A stretch of DNA of 64,000 nucleotides from Hyalangium ruber (GTDB taxonomy: Bacteria > Myxococcota > Myxococcia > Myxococcales > Myxococcaceae), in NCBI RefSeq assembly GCF_034259325.1, contig NZ_JAXIVS010000002.1, positions 558,001 through 622,000 on the forward strand, read 5' to 3'. The notes beneath the pieces are model-generated. The model did not search any database. It was not told the origin of the DNA and worked only from the letters and a program-made list of their open reading frames with translations. The position numbers and the translations under genes were made by a program. Shown here one piece after another: positions 44,017 through 57,499 of the stretch (position 1 is the first letter of the stretch; each line of letters opens with the position of its first letter).

Positions 44017-44393
44017 GCACAGGCGGAGAGACGGCCTTCCCCGAAGCCTGGCGCGGACGCAGGGTTGGCGTGCTGGATGCTCTTCTCTACTTTCGCGGGC
44101 AGCTGAAACAAGGAAGGGGCCTCTGGTTCCTCACAGGCGGCACCACGGTCGATGCACTCCGATCCTTCATCCTTGGCTGGTGCGCGAACACCCAGTTCAA
44201 CGGCGGAAGCGAGCCTCAGTGGCAGGAGTTCGTCACCTGGCTTCGAGACGTGAAGGGCGAGTTTCCGGGTGAAGGCTGGCACGTGAAGTACTTGCGTGAT
44301 TGCGATGGGGATCATGAGCGCGCGGCCCTGAAGTTCCTCGACTTCGTCGAGGAGTTCGTCTCCAGGCCGCCCTCCACACCACCACCGGGTTGA
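44013..44393 (+). CDS. presumed immunity protein for the papain-fold toxin
   Basis: 126 residues, soluble and acidic, with aromatic patches (LLYFRGQLKQGRGLWFL, WQEFVTWLRDVKGEF). It matches no family I can name. Its ATG overlaps the toxin stop by 4 bases, so the two are translated together. A short, co-translated cytoplasmic protein directly after a secreted toxin candidate is typical of an antidote; this is inferred from position only. Confidence 0.55.
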   Translation: MSTGGETAFPEAWRGRRVGVLDALLYFRGQLKQGRGLWFLTGGTTVDALRSFILGWCANTQFNGGSEPQWQEFVTWLRDVKGEFPGEGWHVKYLRDCDGDHERAALKFLDFVEEFVSRPPSTPPPG

Positions 44394-44402
44394 ATCAATC
44401 GA

Positions 44403-46427
44403 CTACCGCGTCGGTGCCGTCACCTTCGGCGCGGCCACGGGCGCCAGGTGCGTGTCGAACCACTCCGCCGTGCGCCGCAGCCGATCCCGCTGATGCGCGG
44501 GCATGCGCAGGCCGTGGCCCTCGTCTTCGTACACCACGAACTGCGTCTTCACCCCTTGCGCCTTGAGCCCCTTGAAGAACTCGCGGCCCTGCGAGGCGGG
44601 GATCTCCGCGTCCCGCTCGCCATGCACCACCAGCGTGGGCGTGCGCACCTGCTGGATGAAGTTCATCGGCGAACTGCGCGCGTAGAGCTCCGGCGCGTCG
44701 TACACCGACGCTCCGAAGTACGGCACCATCCACATGTCGATGAGGTTCGTACCGTAGTAGCTCTGCCAGTTGGAGATGCCCGCGCCCGCCACCGCCGCCC
44801 CGAAGCGCCGCGTCTGCGTCACCGCCCACATCGTCATGAAGCCCCCGTAGCTCCACCCCATGATGCCCAGCCGCTCGCCGTCCACCAGCTCGCTCGCCAG
44901 CACCGCGTCCACCCCCGCCAGGATGTCTCGCAGGTCCCCGTGGCCGAAGTCCTTCCGGTTCGCCTCCACGAAGGCCGCCCCCCGCCCGAAGCTGCCGCGC
45001 GGGTTGGGCATGAACACGTAGTACCCCTGGCTCGCCAGCAGCAACGGCTGCACGTGGAAGCCCTGCGTGAAGACCCCCGCCGGGCCCCCGTGGACCACCG
45101 TCACCATCGGCGCCCGCGTCCCCGCCGGCACCAAGGGAGGCGCCAGCAGCCAGCCTTGAATCTCCCACCCGTCGCTCTTCCACGTGAGGCTGCGCGCGCT
45201 TCCCGCCGGACTCTTCACCTCCACGTTTCGGCGGCTCAGCGCCTTCCACTCCCCGATGGGCCCCACATGGACCTCCGGTGGCTGGAAGAACGACTCGCGC
45301 ACCACGGCGCTCATCGCCCCATCGCGTGACAGGGACAGGCCCACGTTCTTCGAGCCGTCGGAGATGCGATCCACGCCGCGCCACAACACCGAGACCGTGC
45401 CCCCTCGCGGATCCACCGCGGACACCGCCGCCTCGCCTCCCACCACCGCGCTGAACACCAGCCGACCCGGCTCCTGCCAGTGGAGGTGCGCCGCGGAGGC
45501 CTCGAGCCCCTGCGTCACGCTGCGCGCCTTGCCTCCCCGCGCCGGGACGATGAAGACATCGCCCCCGTTGATGCCCTCATCGCTCATCAACCCCTCGAGG
45601 AACGCCACCTCCTTTCCGTCCGGGCTCCACGTGGGCTCCGCCACCTGGAACGTGGGCTTGTGGAGCACCCGAGCCACACCGGTATCCGCCGCCACCAGAT
45701 AGAGCTGCGCCACCCACCAGTTGGCATCCCCCGGCGGCGGCGCGGCGGTGACGGCGAAGCGCTTCCCCTCCGGGCTCCACGCGTACTCATAGATGAAGAG
45801 GTCCGCGGGAGAGACGACGCGCAGCTTGCCCTCGGCGACATTCACCACCGCCAGCCGCTTCGAGACGTGGGACTCCTGCACCACGCCCGTCTCGCGCGGG
45901 GCGGGCCCCACCGGGCCCTTGGCGTCCAAGGTCCCTTCCATCACCAGCAGCGCGATCGACCGGCCATCCGGCGACCATTGGGGCTGGCTCACCATCCCCG
46001 AGAGAGAGGTGAGCTTGCGCGCCTGGCCGCTCGTCACATCCACCACGTAGAGCTGCGCCTGCCCCTTCTTCTCCGCGTCGGAGAGGAACGCCAGCTGTCG
46101 CCCATCCGGGCTCCACGCCAGCTCGCGCTCATCCGGCAGCACACCATCCGACGCGGCGGTGATGCGCCGGGGCGCGGCTTCCGGAGCGGCGCGCTCCATC
46201 ATCTGAATCCGCGGCTTGTCCGGCGAGAGCCCCTGAGGATCCGCCACGGTCTCGACCCACGCGACCCGGGAGCCGTCCGGCGAGAGCGCCACCTGCTTGA
46301 AGCGCACCACCCGCTGCATCACGTCGATGACCGTCTCCCGGGAAGGCCGGGCCGCCCGTGCCTGCCCGAGCGAGGACAGCACCGCCAACATCACCCCCAC
46401 CCCGGTGATCCGCCACACCGCTCGCAT
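44403..46427 (-). CDS. S9-family prolyl oligopeptidase, second copy
   Basis: 674 residues with a signal peptide (ITGVGVMLAVLSSLGQARA). The N-terminal propeller repeats SPDG blades (about 55-400). The catalytic domain has HGGPAGVFTQG, Ser526 in MGWSYGGFM, Asp in GERDAEIP and His in DEGHGL. It belongs to the same family as the gene at 17532-19520 but is clearly a different lineage. Likely a periplasmic or secreted peptidase. It is convergent with the toxin/immunity pair (9 bases between stops) and divergent from the next kinase gene. Confidence 0.9.
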   Translation of the reverse strand: MRAVWRITGVGVMLAVLSSLGQARAARPSRETVIDVMQRVVRFKQVALSPDGSRVAWVETVADPQGLSPDKPRIQMMERAAPEAAPRRITAASDGVLPDERELAWSPDGRQLAFLSDAEKKGQAQLYVVDVTSGQARKLTSLSGMVSQPQWSPDGRSIALLVMEGTLDAKGPVGPAPRETGVVQESHVSKRLAVVNVAEGKLRVVSPADLFIYEYAWSPEGKRFAVTAAPPPGDANWWVAQLYLVAADTGVARVLHKPTFQVAEPTWSPDGKEVAFLEGLMSDEGINGGDVFIVPARGGKARSVTQGLEASAAHLHWQEPGRLVFSAVVGGEAAVSAVDPRGGTVSVLWRGVDRISDGSKNVGLSLSRDGAMSAVVRESFFQPPEVHVGPIGEWKALSRRNVEVKSPAGSARSLTWKSDGWEIQGWLLAPPLVPAGTRAPMVTVVHGGPAGVFTQGFHVQPLLLASQGYYVFMPNPRGSFGRGAAFVEANRKDFGHGDLRDILAGVDAVLASELVDGERLGIMGWSYGGFMTMWAVTQTRRFGAAVAGAGISNWQSYYGTNLIDMWMVPYFGASVYDAPELYARSSPMNFIQQVRTPTLVVHGERDAEIPASQGREFFKGLKAQGVKTQFVVYEDEGHGLRMPAHQRDRLRRTAEWFDTHLAPVAAPKVTAPTR

Positions 46428-46727
46428 CGCGCCTCCTCGAGAGTGACTCCGAGCCTATCCGCAGCCAGGACCGCCAGTGCTTCCCACCCCGCCCTCCTCC
46501 CCCACCCCCACGCCGCGCCCCCTCCCCTCAAGGGCTATTTGAAGGGTGGCGAACAGTCCAGGCCCCCTCGGCCCCCCGGCAGCGGCAGGCAAGACGGCGG
46601 GCGGCTACGCGCTCTCTGGCTCACTGCCTTCCGAAAAACGCGGGCGTGCCGGATTTCACGCGGACGGGTTCCGACGAGGCGGGCCAGGACGGTATCGTTC
46701 GCGGCGCGGCACCGTGGAACCCGAGAC
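46428..46727. other. 300-bp divergent intergenic region
   Basis: This lies between the S9 peptidase start (46427) and the histidine kinase start (46728). It contains a C-rich stretch (about 46480-46530) followed by a slightly less GC-rich patch, GGCTATTTGAAGGG. Open frames run through it on both strands but start without ribosome sites and are unlikely to be genes. It should hold both promoters, but none could be assigned. Confidence 0.4.
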
Positions 46728-49388
46728 ATGGCTCCCCAGCGATCCCCAACCCTCCAGCAGCAGCAGAGCGCCTCCGTCGCTCATGCCTCCGCCTCCGCTT
46801 CCCCGGAGCGCTCGCTCCTGGAAGAAGAGCTGGAGTCCAGCCGGCGCATGCTGCACGCCCTCACCCAGGTACACGCCGACCTGGTGAGCCAGGGCGACCC
46901 CCAGGTCCTCTTCGAGCAGCTGCTCGCCCTGGTGCTCGAGCTGACGCGCAGCCAGTACGGCTTCATCGGCGAGGTGCTCCGCTCCCCCGAGGGCACCCCC
47001 TACCTGCGCGCCCACGCCATCATCCACATCACCCCCTCGGGCGAGCTGCGCACGCACCTGGCCGCCAGCCCCGAGGAGGCACGCGCGGTGTATGACCTCC
47101 AGACACTCCCAGGCACGGTGCTCACCTCGGGCCAGCCCGTGCGCGCCAACGGGCTCGCCCTGGAGCCGCACCCCCAGGGCTTCCCCGTCGACTACCCGCT
47201 GCTCCAGTCCTTCCTGGGGCTGCCCTTCAAGGCCTTCGGCGAGCTGGTGGGCATGGTGGGCATCGCCAACCGCGACGAGGGCTACCCCGAGTCCCTCATC
47301 GAGTTCCTCCAGCCGCTGCTCATCACCTGCGGCAACATCCTCCACGCCTGGCGCAACGACACGCGGCGCCAGGAGGCCGAGCAGGCGCTGCGCCTCCAGC
47401 AGGAGAAGATGAAGAAGCTGGCCCTGGTGGCCGCCCGCACCAGCAACGCCGTCATCATCACCGACGCGCAGGGCCTCACCGAGTGGGTCAACGAGGGCTT
47501 CACCCGCACCACCGGCTACACGCTGGAGGAAGTCCGAGGCCGCCGGCCCGGCGATGTGCTCCAGGGGCCCGGCACCGAGGCGCGGGATGTCGAGACCATG
47601 CGCCAGGCCCTGCGCCGGGGCCAGGGTGTCTCCGTCGAGCTGCTCAACTACACCAAGGCGGGCGACCCGTACTGGAACCTCATCGAAATCCAGCCGGTAC
47701 ACGACGAGCAGGGCAAGCTGGTCCAGTTCGTCGCCATCGAGAGTGACGTCACCCCGCGCCGCCACCTCGAGCAGCAGGTGGCCCTGAGCGTGGAGCGGCT
47801 CCAGCTCGCCCTGGAGAGCGCCGAGGACGGGATGTGGGACTGGGACCTGCGCACCGGCCGGCTGACCGTCAGCCCTCGCTGGCTGAGCATGCTGGGCTAC
47901 GCCCTGGGCGAGCTGGACCCCAGCCCCGGCTTCCTGCGCGAGAAGCTGTGCCACCCCGAGGACCGGGCCGAGCTCGACCGGCGGATGCTGGAGCACCAGG
48001 AGGGCCGCAGCCCCATGTACGAGTTCGAGCACCGCCTGCGGCACAAGTCCGGCCGCTGGGTCTGGGTGCTGGGACGCGCCAAGGTGGTGCGCCGCGACAA
48101 GCAGGGCCAGCCGCTGCGAATCGTCGGCACCAACGTGGACATCACCTCGCGCAAGCATGCCCAGGAGCGGCTCAAGGCCTTCATCCAGGCCATCCCGGAC
48201 ATGATCTTCCAGGTGCGCGCCGACGGCACCTGCCTGGGCTTCAAGGCCTCCACGCTGGATGCGCCGCTGATGTCCCCCGAGCAGTTCATCGGCAAGAGCC
48301 TCTACACGCTGCCCCTGCCCGAGCCCGTGCTCGCCCAGCTTCGCCGGGGGCTCATCGGCGTGCTCACCGGCAGCCCGCTGGAGGTCTTCGAGTACGCCGT
48401 CGACACGCCCGCCGGCCCGCAGCACTACGAGGCGCGCATCGTCCGCAGCGACACGGACGAGGCCATGTGCATCGTGCGCAACATCACCGAGCGCAAGGCC
48501 ACCGAGGAGCAGCGGCGCCGCCACGCCGAGGAGCTGGAGGAGCGCGTCCGCCAGGCCACCCGCGAGCTGGAGTCGCGCCAGGCCCAGCTCATCCAGTCCG
48601 AGAAGCTCGCCTCGCTGGGGCAGATGGCCGCCAGCATCGCCCACGAAATCAACAACCCCGTCAGCTACGTCTCCAGCAACCTGGGCACCCTGGAGGACTA
48701 CATCTCCGTGCTGCGCCGGCTGCTGGCGCTCTACCTCCAGGTGGAGCAGGCCCTGGAGGCCCAGCCCCCCGAGGCCGTGGCCGGGCTGCTGCAACAGACG
48801 CGCGCCCTGCGCGAGCACGAGCGCCTGGAGGAGCTGCTGGGGGACCTGGATGACCTGCTGGGCGACGCCAAGGAGGGCACCACCCGCATCCGCGAGTTCA
48901 TCCAGGGCCTGAAGACGTTCGTGCGCGAGGAGTCCGGCGAGCCGCAGCTCTCGGACCTCAACAAGGGCGTGATGATGACCCTGCGCATGCTGCGCCACGA
49001 GTTCAAGCACAAGTGCGAGGTGCAGTGCGACCTGGCGCCGCTGCCGCTGCTGCGCTGCTTCCCCACCCAGCTCAATCAAGTGTTCATGAACCTGCTGCTC
49101 AACGCCGTGCAGGCCATCGAGCAGCGCGGGGAGATTCGCGTCTCCAGCCGGCAGGAGGGCAACGAGGCCGTGGTGCGCATCACCGACAACGGCCCGGGCA
49201 TGAGCGAGGAGACGCTCTCGCGCATCTTCACCCCCTTCTTCACCACCAAGCCCGCGGGCCAGGGCACCGGCCTGGGGCTGTCCATCTGCTACGCCATCAT
49301 CAACAGCCACAAGGGCCGAATCGAAGTGCGGAGCCAGCTCGGCCAGGGCACCACCTTCTCCGTCCACCTGCCCCTCATCACCGAGTAG
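46728..49388 (+). CDS. GAF/PAS sensor histidine kinase
   Basis: 886 residues from the ATG at 46728; the open frame reaches back to 45480 but that part is antisense to the S9 gene. Order: a short coiled coil, a GAF domain (about 45-220), PAS domains (about 240-355, 360-485 and a weaker one at 485-605; the ends read ESDVTPRRH, NVDITSRKH and NITERKA), a coiled coil, then HisKA with His639 in SIAHEINNPVSYV, and a HATPase with NLLLNAVQAI, DNGPGMSEE and GTGLGLSICYAI. No membrane segment; orphan kinase. Its end is 78 bases before the Ser/Thr kinase gene. Confidence 0.9.
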   Translation: MAPQRSPTLQQQQSASVAHASASASPERSLLEEELESSRRMLHALTQVHADLVSQGDPQVLFEQLLALVLELTRSQYGFIGEVLRSPEGTPYLRAHAIIHITPSGELRTHLAASPEEARAVYDLQTLPGTVLTSGQPVRANGLALEPHPQGFPVDYPLLQSFLGLPFKAFGELVGMVGIANRDEGYPESLIEFLQPLLITCGNILHAWRNDTRRQEAEQALRLQQEKMKKLALVAARTSNAVIITDAQGLTEWVNEGFTRTTGYTLEEVRGRRPGDVLQGPGTEARDVETMRQALRRGQGVSVELLNYTKAGDPYWNLIEIQPVHDEQGKLVQFVAIESDVTPRRHLEQQVALSVERLQLALESAEDGMWDWDLRTGRLTVSPRWLSMLGYALGELDPSPGFLREKLCHPEDRAELDRRMLEHQEGRSPMYEFEHRLRHKSGRWVWVLGRAKVVRRDKQGQPLRIVGTNVDITSRKHAQERLKAFIQAIPDMIFQVRADGTCLGFKASTLDAPLMSPEQFIGKSLYTLPLPEPVLAQLRRGLIGVLTGSPLEVFEYAVDTPAGPQHYEARIVRSDTDEAMCIVRNITERKATEEQRRRHAEELEERVRQATRELESRQAQLIQSEKLASLGQMAASIAHEINNPVSYVSSNLGTLEDYISVLRRLLALYLQVEQALEAQPPEAVAGLLQQTRALREHERLEELLGDLDDLLGDAKEGTTRIREFIQGLKTFVREESGEPQLSDLNKGVMMTLRMLRHEFKHKCEVQCDLAPLPLLRCFPTQLNQVFMNLLLNAVQAIEQRGEIRVSSRQEGNEAVVRITDNGPGMSEETLSRIFTPFFTTKPAGQGTGLGLSICYAIINSHKGRIEVRSQLGQGTTFSVHLPLITE

Positions 49389-49466
49389 CCGCGCGTGGGT
49401 AGAGGTTGACCCGGGGGCCGGGGGGCCCCTCAACCCCCTAGCGGATTTCCGGTAGCCTGATCCGAC

Positions 49467-53429
<3,963 letters not shown>

Positions 53430-53438
53430 GGGGCCCGC

Positions 53439-56400
53439 TCAGCGCGGGGGCTCCAGCGCGAGCACGCTCGGCACCCACTCCGGCGCGGATAGCCGCAGCA
53501 GGCCGTGGCCGATGCCCGCCAGTCCCATCAACAGGCCGGGGCTCTCACTGCCTCGGAGCAACCCGCAGCGCCACTCGCCCTGTTGGCCCTGGCGGAGGAC
53601 GGAGGTGGCACACCGCAGCGCCGCCTGCGTCCATCGCGGCTCGCCGAGCCGCTCGCCCGCCAGGTGCAGCACCTCCAGGTTGCCCACGTCGCCATGGCAC
53701 AGGCAGTGGCTGCCGCCGAAGCCGGTGCGCAGCGTCGTCTCCAACCCCGTCTCGAGCTCGGCGCGGACCTCGGGCCCATCCATGTGCCGCAGCGAGAGCA
53801 GCCGCCCGAGGGCAATCCCCCCGGCCCCATGGCACCACATGGCCATGAAGTGGCCCGCGGGGCCCGTGACCGTGCTGCCAGGGGCGCGCAGGTCCTTCCA
53901 GTTCCCCTGCTCCGGGACGAACAGCAAGCGCTCATAGGCCAGGCCTCGGTGAGCGAGCTCCGCGTAGCGCGCGTCTCCCGTGGCGGCGGCCAGCTCCAGC
54001 AGCGCCCAGCAGATGCCCGTCACGCCGTGGGAGAAGCCTCCCAGCGGCTGCTCTCCCACCTCGCACTTCCAGGCCACCACACCCTCCGAGAGGGTCACCG
54101 CCGTGGCCATGAGCCGCCGCCCACAGCGCTCCGCCACCTCCAGGTATCGCGGCTCCTTCGTCCGCTGGTACAGGCCCAGCAGCGCCACCGCGAGCCCCGC
54201 CGAGCCGCTCAGCAGATCCAAGCGCATGTCGGCGTCGATGAGCGGCTCCAGCGCGGACAGCCCGTCACGCACCTCGTCCAGCAGCGCGGGCTCGTTCCAG
54301 AGCGCCGCCAGGTGGCCGAGCACATAGACGGGAGCGCCCCGGCCCACGAACACGCCCATGCCCGAGCCGCTCTCCGGGCGTGGCTCGCGCCAGCTCTCGA
54401 GCACCGGCTCCGCCGCCGCGCGTGCCAGCGCCTCGAAGTCCGCGCGCCCCGTCCGCTTCGCGAGGCAGGCGAAGAACAGCGCCATGCCGCCCAGCCCCTC
54501 GTAGAGGTCCATGCCGACGGGCGACAGGCTCCAGCGCCACTGCTTCATGTCCTCCAGGTTCAGGCCAATCCAGCTGGCATCCGTCGCGCCCCGCACGGCC
54601 TTGGCCGCCAGCGCCTCGCCGATGGCGACCGCGCCCGCCAGGCACTCCTCCGCCGTGGCCTCGGGCAGGAGCGCCTGCGCCTCAGGAGTCGTGGCGGTCC
54701 GCGCCGGGCCCCGCCCCTTGTCGAGCGACACCATCGCCTTGCGGATGAAGGACACCTGGTTGGCGCAGTCCCGCTCCTCCAGGCCCTCGAGCCGCCGCAT
54801 CACGACGCTCAGGCTGTCGCGCGGGAAGTAGTCCGGGATGCACTCGCCGGTGCTGCTCCACAGGTGGCGCGCGCCGGGGCGGGCGGTGAAGAAGGGGATG
54901 TCTCCCAACCGCAGATCCTCATGCTCGAACGGCACGAGCCGCCGCATCGCGGGCAGGTGCCCGGCTTCCACCCACAGGTGGTCGAGCACCTTGTCCCGTT
55001 CCAGCCCGTCCCGCAGGAAGTCCGGGTGGTGGCTCTCGTGCAGGAGCAGCGCATAGCGCTGGGTGGCGCGGGCGATGTGGCGCACCTCCACGTCGGCGAA
55101 GGCGCGCAGGCGCGGCGCCAGCTCCTCGCGCCGGCTCGCCAGCAGCGCATACGTGTCCTGGAAGCCCTGGACGATGTCCTCGGTGAAGTCGGTGGGGTCC
55201 ACCGGCGCATCCCCGAGCTGGGGCCGGTTGTTCGAGCCCTCCATCGTCCCCTGGCGGCGCACCACGCGCATGGTGTCGCTCCAGAGGTCCTCCACCATCG
55301 CCACCCGCTGGGGCGACAGCTGCCCGGCCTCGCCGCCCAGCCCGCTCACGTCGAGCCCCGCCCTGCCCTCTCGGCCGTAGAGGAAGATGGGCAGCATGCC
55401 CACCGAGACGATCGACTGGTCCAGCATCGCCCAGGCACGCGCGCGGGCCCGCTCGCCCGGCTCCGGCGGCATTCGCGGGTGGAAGAGCGCCTCCAGGTCC
55501 ACGAGCACCGGGTGCTCGCCCGAGGCGATGAGGTTCTCCAGGTGGAAGTCCACCGCGGACAGCAGGTGGAGCAGCGCCAGGAAGCTGCCCTGCCTCCAAT
55601 AGAAGCGCTGGAGCGCCTCACGGGAGTCACACCCGGTACACGCCACGTACTCCACCCATCCGTGGTCCCCGCGGTCCACCACCGTGAGCACGCGGTGCGG
55701 GTGGCGCATGCCCTCCGCGTTGAGCCATTGCACGAGCTGCTGGAAGCGCACGTCCACCGCGAGGGACTTCGGCTTGTAGACGAGCCGCAGCCCCGAGCCG
55801 AACCGCAGCAGGAACACGCCCCGGCCTCCCCGGTGCATGTCCGAGACGCCTCCTTGAATCGCGACCAGGGGACCGAGCGCCCCGCCACCGAGGAACGTGC
55901 GGCCGAGCAGCTCGCGCTCCTCGGCGAGGTGACCCAGGAACTCCAGGCGGGTGTCGCACCAGCGCTCCAGCGAGGTGGCCATCAACCGGGCGAGCACCGG
56001 GTACTCCTCCAGGAGCGCCGCGCGTACGCCCGGCTCCTGGAGCCGCACCGTGGAGAAGTGGTGGAAGCGCTCGCGCGGCGTGCTCCCCGAGAGCTGATCC
56101 ATCATCCGAGCCACGTTGAGCTCCAGGATGAGGACCCGCGAGGCCAGCTCGTGGAGCCGCTGCATCAGCCCCTCCAGCAGCGTGGCCTCGAGCTCGGGCG
56201 CCACGAGGGGCTCTCCCGAAGCCTGCCGGGCCTGGAGCGCCGCCAGCCCCGCCCGGAGCCTCGCCGCCCCGAGCCGCAGGAACGGCTGGAAGAAGCCCGA
56301 GAACGGCAGCCCGGCCGCATTGGCGCTGACGGGAGCCTGGAGCGAGTCCGGCAGCGGCTCCCCGGCGTAGCGGTCCTCGAGCACCTCCTGGATGAGGCGC

Positions 56401-56720
56401 TCCCAGGGCTCGCCCGGGGCCGAGCCCTCCGCCTGCTCCTCGCTGGCGAGCACCCGCAGGAAGTCCTCTCGGCTCAGGCCGATGCTGCGCAGGCGCTCCT
56501 CGAGCACCGGCTCGTCCACGGACATCACCTGTCGCCAGGCGCTCGCGCGCTGCTCAGCCTGCTGGAGGGCGGCCTCGCTCTGGCGCTCGGAGCCGCCTGC
56601 CTCCGCCATCGCTCGCTCGTGGAGGAACGTCGCCTTCTTCCAGGGGAATACCGGTACGGGGGCTTGCATGCGTGCCTCTACGAAGAGCGGAGCGGAGCGG
56701 AGGGTGCCGGGAGCCGTCAC
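53439..56720 (-). CDS. lanM: class II lanthipeptide synthetase (LanM)
   Basis: 1093 residues from the GTG at 56720, which overlaps the precursor stop by 4 bases; the ATG at 56669 (GAGG upstream) is an alternative. The N-terminal two-thirds are a LanM dehydratase domain (LVYKPKSLAVDVRFQ, VDFHLENLIASG, LVDLEALFHPR), which phosphorylates and removes water from Ser/Thr. The C-terminal LanC-like cyclase keeps all zinc ligands: Cys963 (MWCHGAGG), Cys1008 and His1009 (CLCHGD). It should make Dha/Dhb and join them to Cys in the precursors just upstream. No LanT transporter/protease follows in the window. Confidence 0.93.
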   Translation of the reverse strand: MTAPGTLRSAPLFVEARMQAPVPVFPWKKATFLHERAMAEAGGSERQSEAALQQAEQRASAWRQVMSVDEPVLEERLRSIGLSREDFLRVLASEEQAEGSAPGEPWERLIQEVLEDRYAGEPLPDSLQAPVSANAAGLPFSGFFQPFLRLGAARLRAGLAALQARQASGEPLVAPELEATLLEGLMQRLHELASRVLILELNVARMMDQLSGSTPRERFHHFSTVRLQEPGVRAALLEEYPVLARLMATSLERWCDTRLEFLGHLAEERELLGRTFLGGGALGPLVAIQGGVSDMHRGGRGVFLLRFGSGLRLVYKPKSLAVDVRFQQLVQWLNAEGMRHPHRVLTVVDRGDHGWVEYVACTGCDSREALQRFYWRQGSFLALLHLLSAVDFHLENLIASGEHPVLVDLEALFHPRMPPEPGERARARAWAMLDQSIVSVGMLPIFLYGREGRAGLDVSGLGGEAGQLSPQRVAMVEDLWSDTMRVVRRQGTMEGSNNRPQLGDAPVDPTDFTEDIVQGFQDTYALLASRREELAPRLRAFADVEVRHIARATQRYALLLHESHHPDFLRDGLERDKVLDHLWVEAGHLPAMRRLVPFEHEDLRLGDIPFFTARPGARHLWSSTGECIPDYFPRDSLSVVMRRLEGLEERDCANQVSFIRKAMVSLDKGRGPARTATTPEAQALLPEATAEECLAGAVAIGEALAAKAVRGATDASWIGLNLEDMKQWRWSLSPVGMDLYEGLGGMALFFACLAKRTGRADFEALARAAAEPVLESWREPRPESGSGMGVFVGRGAPVYVLGHLAALWNEPALLDEVRDGLSALEPLIDADMRLDLLSGSAGLAVALLGLYQRTKEPRYLEVAERCGRRLMATAVTLSEGVVAWKCEVGEQPLGGFSHGVTGICWALLELAAATGDARYAELAHRGLAYERLLFVPEQGNWKDLRAPGSTVTGPAGHFMAMWCHGAGGIALGRLLSLRHMDGPEVRAELETGLETTLRTGFGGSHCLCHGDVGNLEVLHLAGERLGEPRWTQAALRCATSVLRQGQQGEWRCGLLRGSESPGLLMGLAGIGHGLLRLSAPEWVPSVLALEPPR

Positions 56721-56974
56721 GCCACTTCGGGGAAGAGGATCTTGATGTCGCAGTTGATGATGCCGCAGGTCTGCTTGGGCTCGCCGGTGCAGCCCGTGTT
56801 GGCGACGTCGATGGGAGCAGGACGCCCGCCGATGATGTCGCCGAGCTCTTCCTCACCCAGTTCGGTCAGCGGCCGGCCCGAGGGACACTCCGGAAGCGAC
56901 GCGCGCTGCTCGGGGGAGAGGCGGGCGCGGTACTCGGGGTTCTTCCAAGCCTGGATGATGTTGCGAGGGTCCAT
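56717..56974 (-). CDS. lanthipeptide precursor 1 (mersacidin/lichenicidin-like leader)
   Basis: 85 residues with AGGAGAATTCG before the ATG. The leader (1-50) has AWKNPEYRARLS and LPECPSG, and ends in the GG cleavage site DIIGG. The core (51-85) holds Cys62, Cys70 and Cys75, with Thr60, Thr63 and Thr69 as dehydration sites and no Ser, so up to three methyllanthionine rings are possible. It overlaps the lanM start by 4 bases, which suits tight coupling. A TCACAAA element lies 70 bases upstream of the start. Product inferred; not known to me as described. Confidence 0.88.
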   Translation of the reverse strand: MDPRNIIQAWKNPEYRARLSPEQRASLPECPSGRPLTELGEEELGDIIGGRPAPIDVANTGCTGEPKQTCGIINCDIKILFPEVA

Positions 56975-57043
56975 CGAATTCTCCTGTGGGGGTGGGCCGT
57001 GCCTTCACTGGCGCGGACATGAGGAGAGAGTTCGACGAGGCCG

Positions 57044-57050
57044 TTTGTGA
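57044..57050 (-). promoter_or_regulatory. TCACAAA element upstream of precursor 1
   Basis: Minus-strand TCACAAA, 70 bases from the precursor 1 start. Around it, CCGCC precedes and CCTCG follows, as upstream of precursor 2. Three precursor genes share this heptamer, so it is likely a promoter or regulator site. Confidence 0.5.
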
Positions 57051-57107
57051 TGGGGCGGGGTGAGCACCTCTCACGCGACTCGAGAGGGGCTCACCGTGCC
57101 CCAGACT

Positions 57108-57407
57108 TCAGAAGCCGCGCGTGTTCAGCACGGCCTTGTCGAGGACGACCGGGTTGACCAGCTCGAGCTGATTGATGCGCACGGAGGTGAACGTCTTGGT
57201 GGTGAAGGGCACCGTCCAGTCCGTGCACATGCACCCATCCTCGATGAAGAGGAGCGCCCCACCCACGGCGTCCGCCAGCTCCGCGTCATCCAGCTCGGTG
57301 AAGGCGGTACCAGCCGGGCATTCGGGAAGCGCCGAGCGCTCCTCGGGGGTGAGGCTCGCGCGGAACGCCGGGTCCTTCCAGGCCCGGACTACAGTCTCTC
57401 GCTTCAT
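57108..57407 (-). CDS. lanthipeptide precursor 2
   Basis: 99 residues from the ATG at 57407 (AAGGAGCAGGGAC upstream). The leader matches precursor 1 closely (RAWKDPAFRASLT, LPECPAG, ending VGG). The core is long, 49 residues: both cysteines (59 and 61, GCMC) come first, and the Thr/Ser residues (62, 65, 69, 70, 72, 74, 75, 96) all lie after them. Rings would therefore have to close with Cys on the N-terminal side, opposite to most lanthipeptides. It is in the same direction as precursor 1 and lanM and divergent from precursor 3. Confidence 0.85.
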   Translation of the reverse strand: MKRETVVRAWKDPAFRASLTPEERSALPECPAGTAFTELDDAELADAVGGALLFIEDGCMCTDWTVPFTTKTFTSVRINQLELVNPVVLDKAVLNTRGF

Positions 57408-57465
57408 GTCCCTGCTCCTTGCATTGCCCGTGAGTGGGCATTCGGAAGGAGTGAGCGCCGAGGGC

Positions 57466-57472
57466 TTTGTGA
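57466..57472 (-). promoter_or_regulatory. TCACAAA element upstream of precursor 2
   Basis: Minus-strand TCACAAA, with its 3' end 59 bases from the precursor 2 start. The flanks CCCGCC and CCTCG are shared with the site upstream of precursor 1. Confidence 0.5.
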
Positions 57473-57499
57473 CAGGCGGGCGCTGGCGGCCCGACTGCC

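Noticed and set aside
45480-46727. A 416-codon N-terminal extension of the second histidine kinase
   Set aside because: It is the mirror of the S9 peptidase gene and its promoter region, with low-complexity Arg/His/Leu composition. The real start at 46728 gives the coiled coil and GAF domain.
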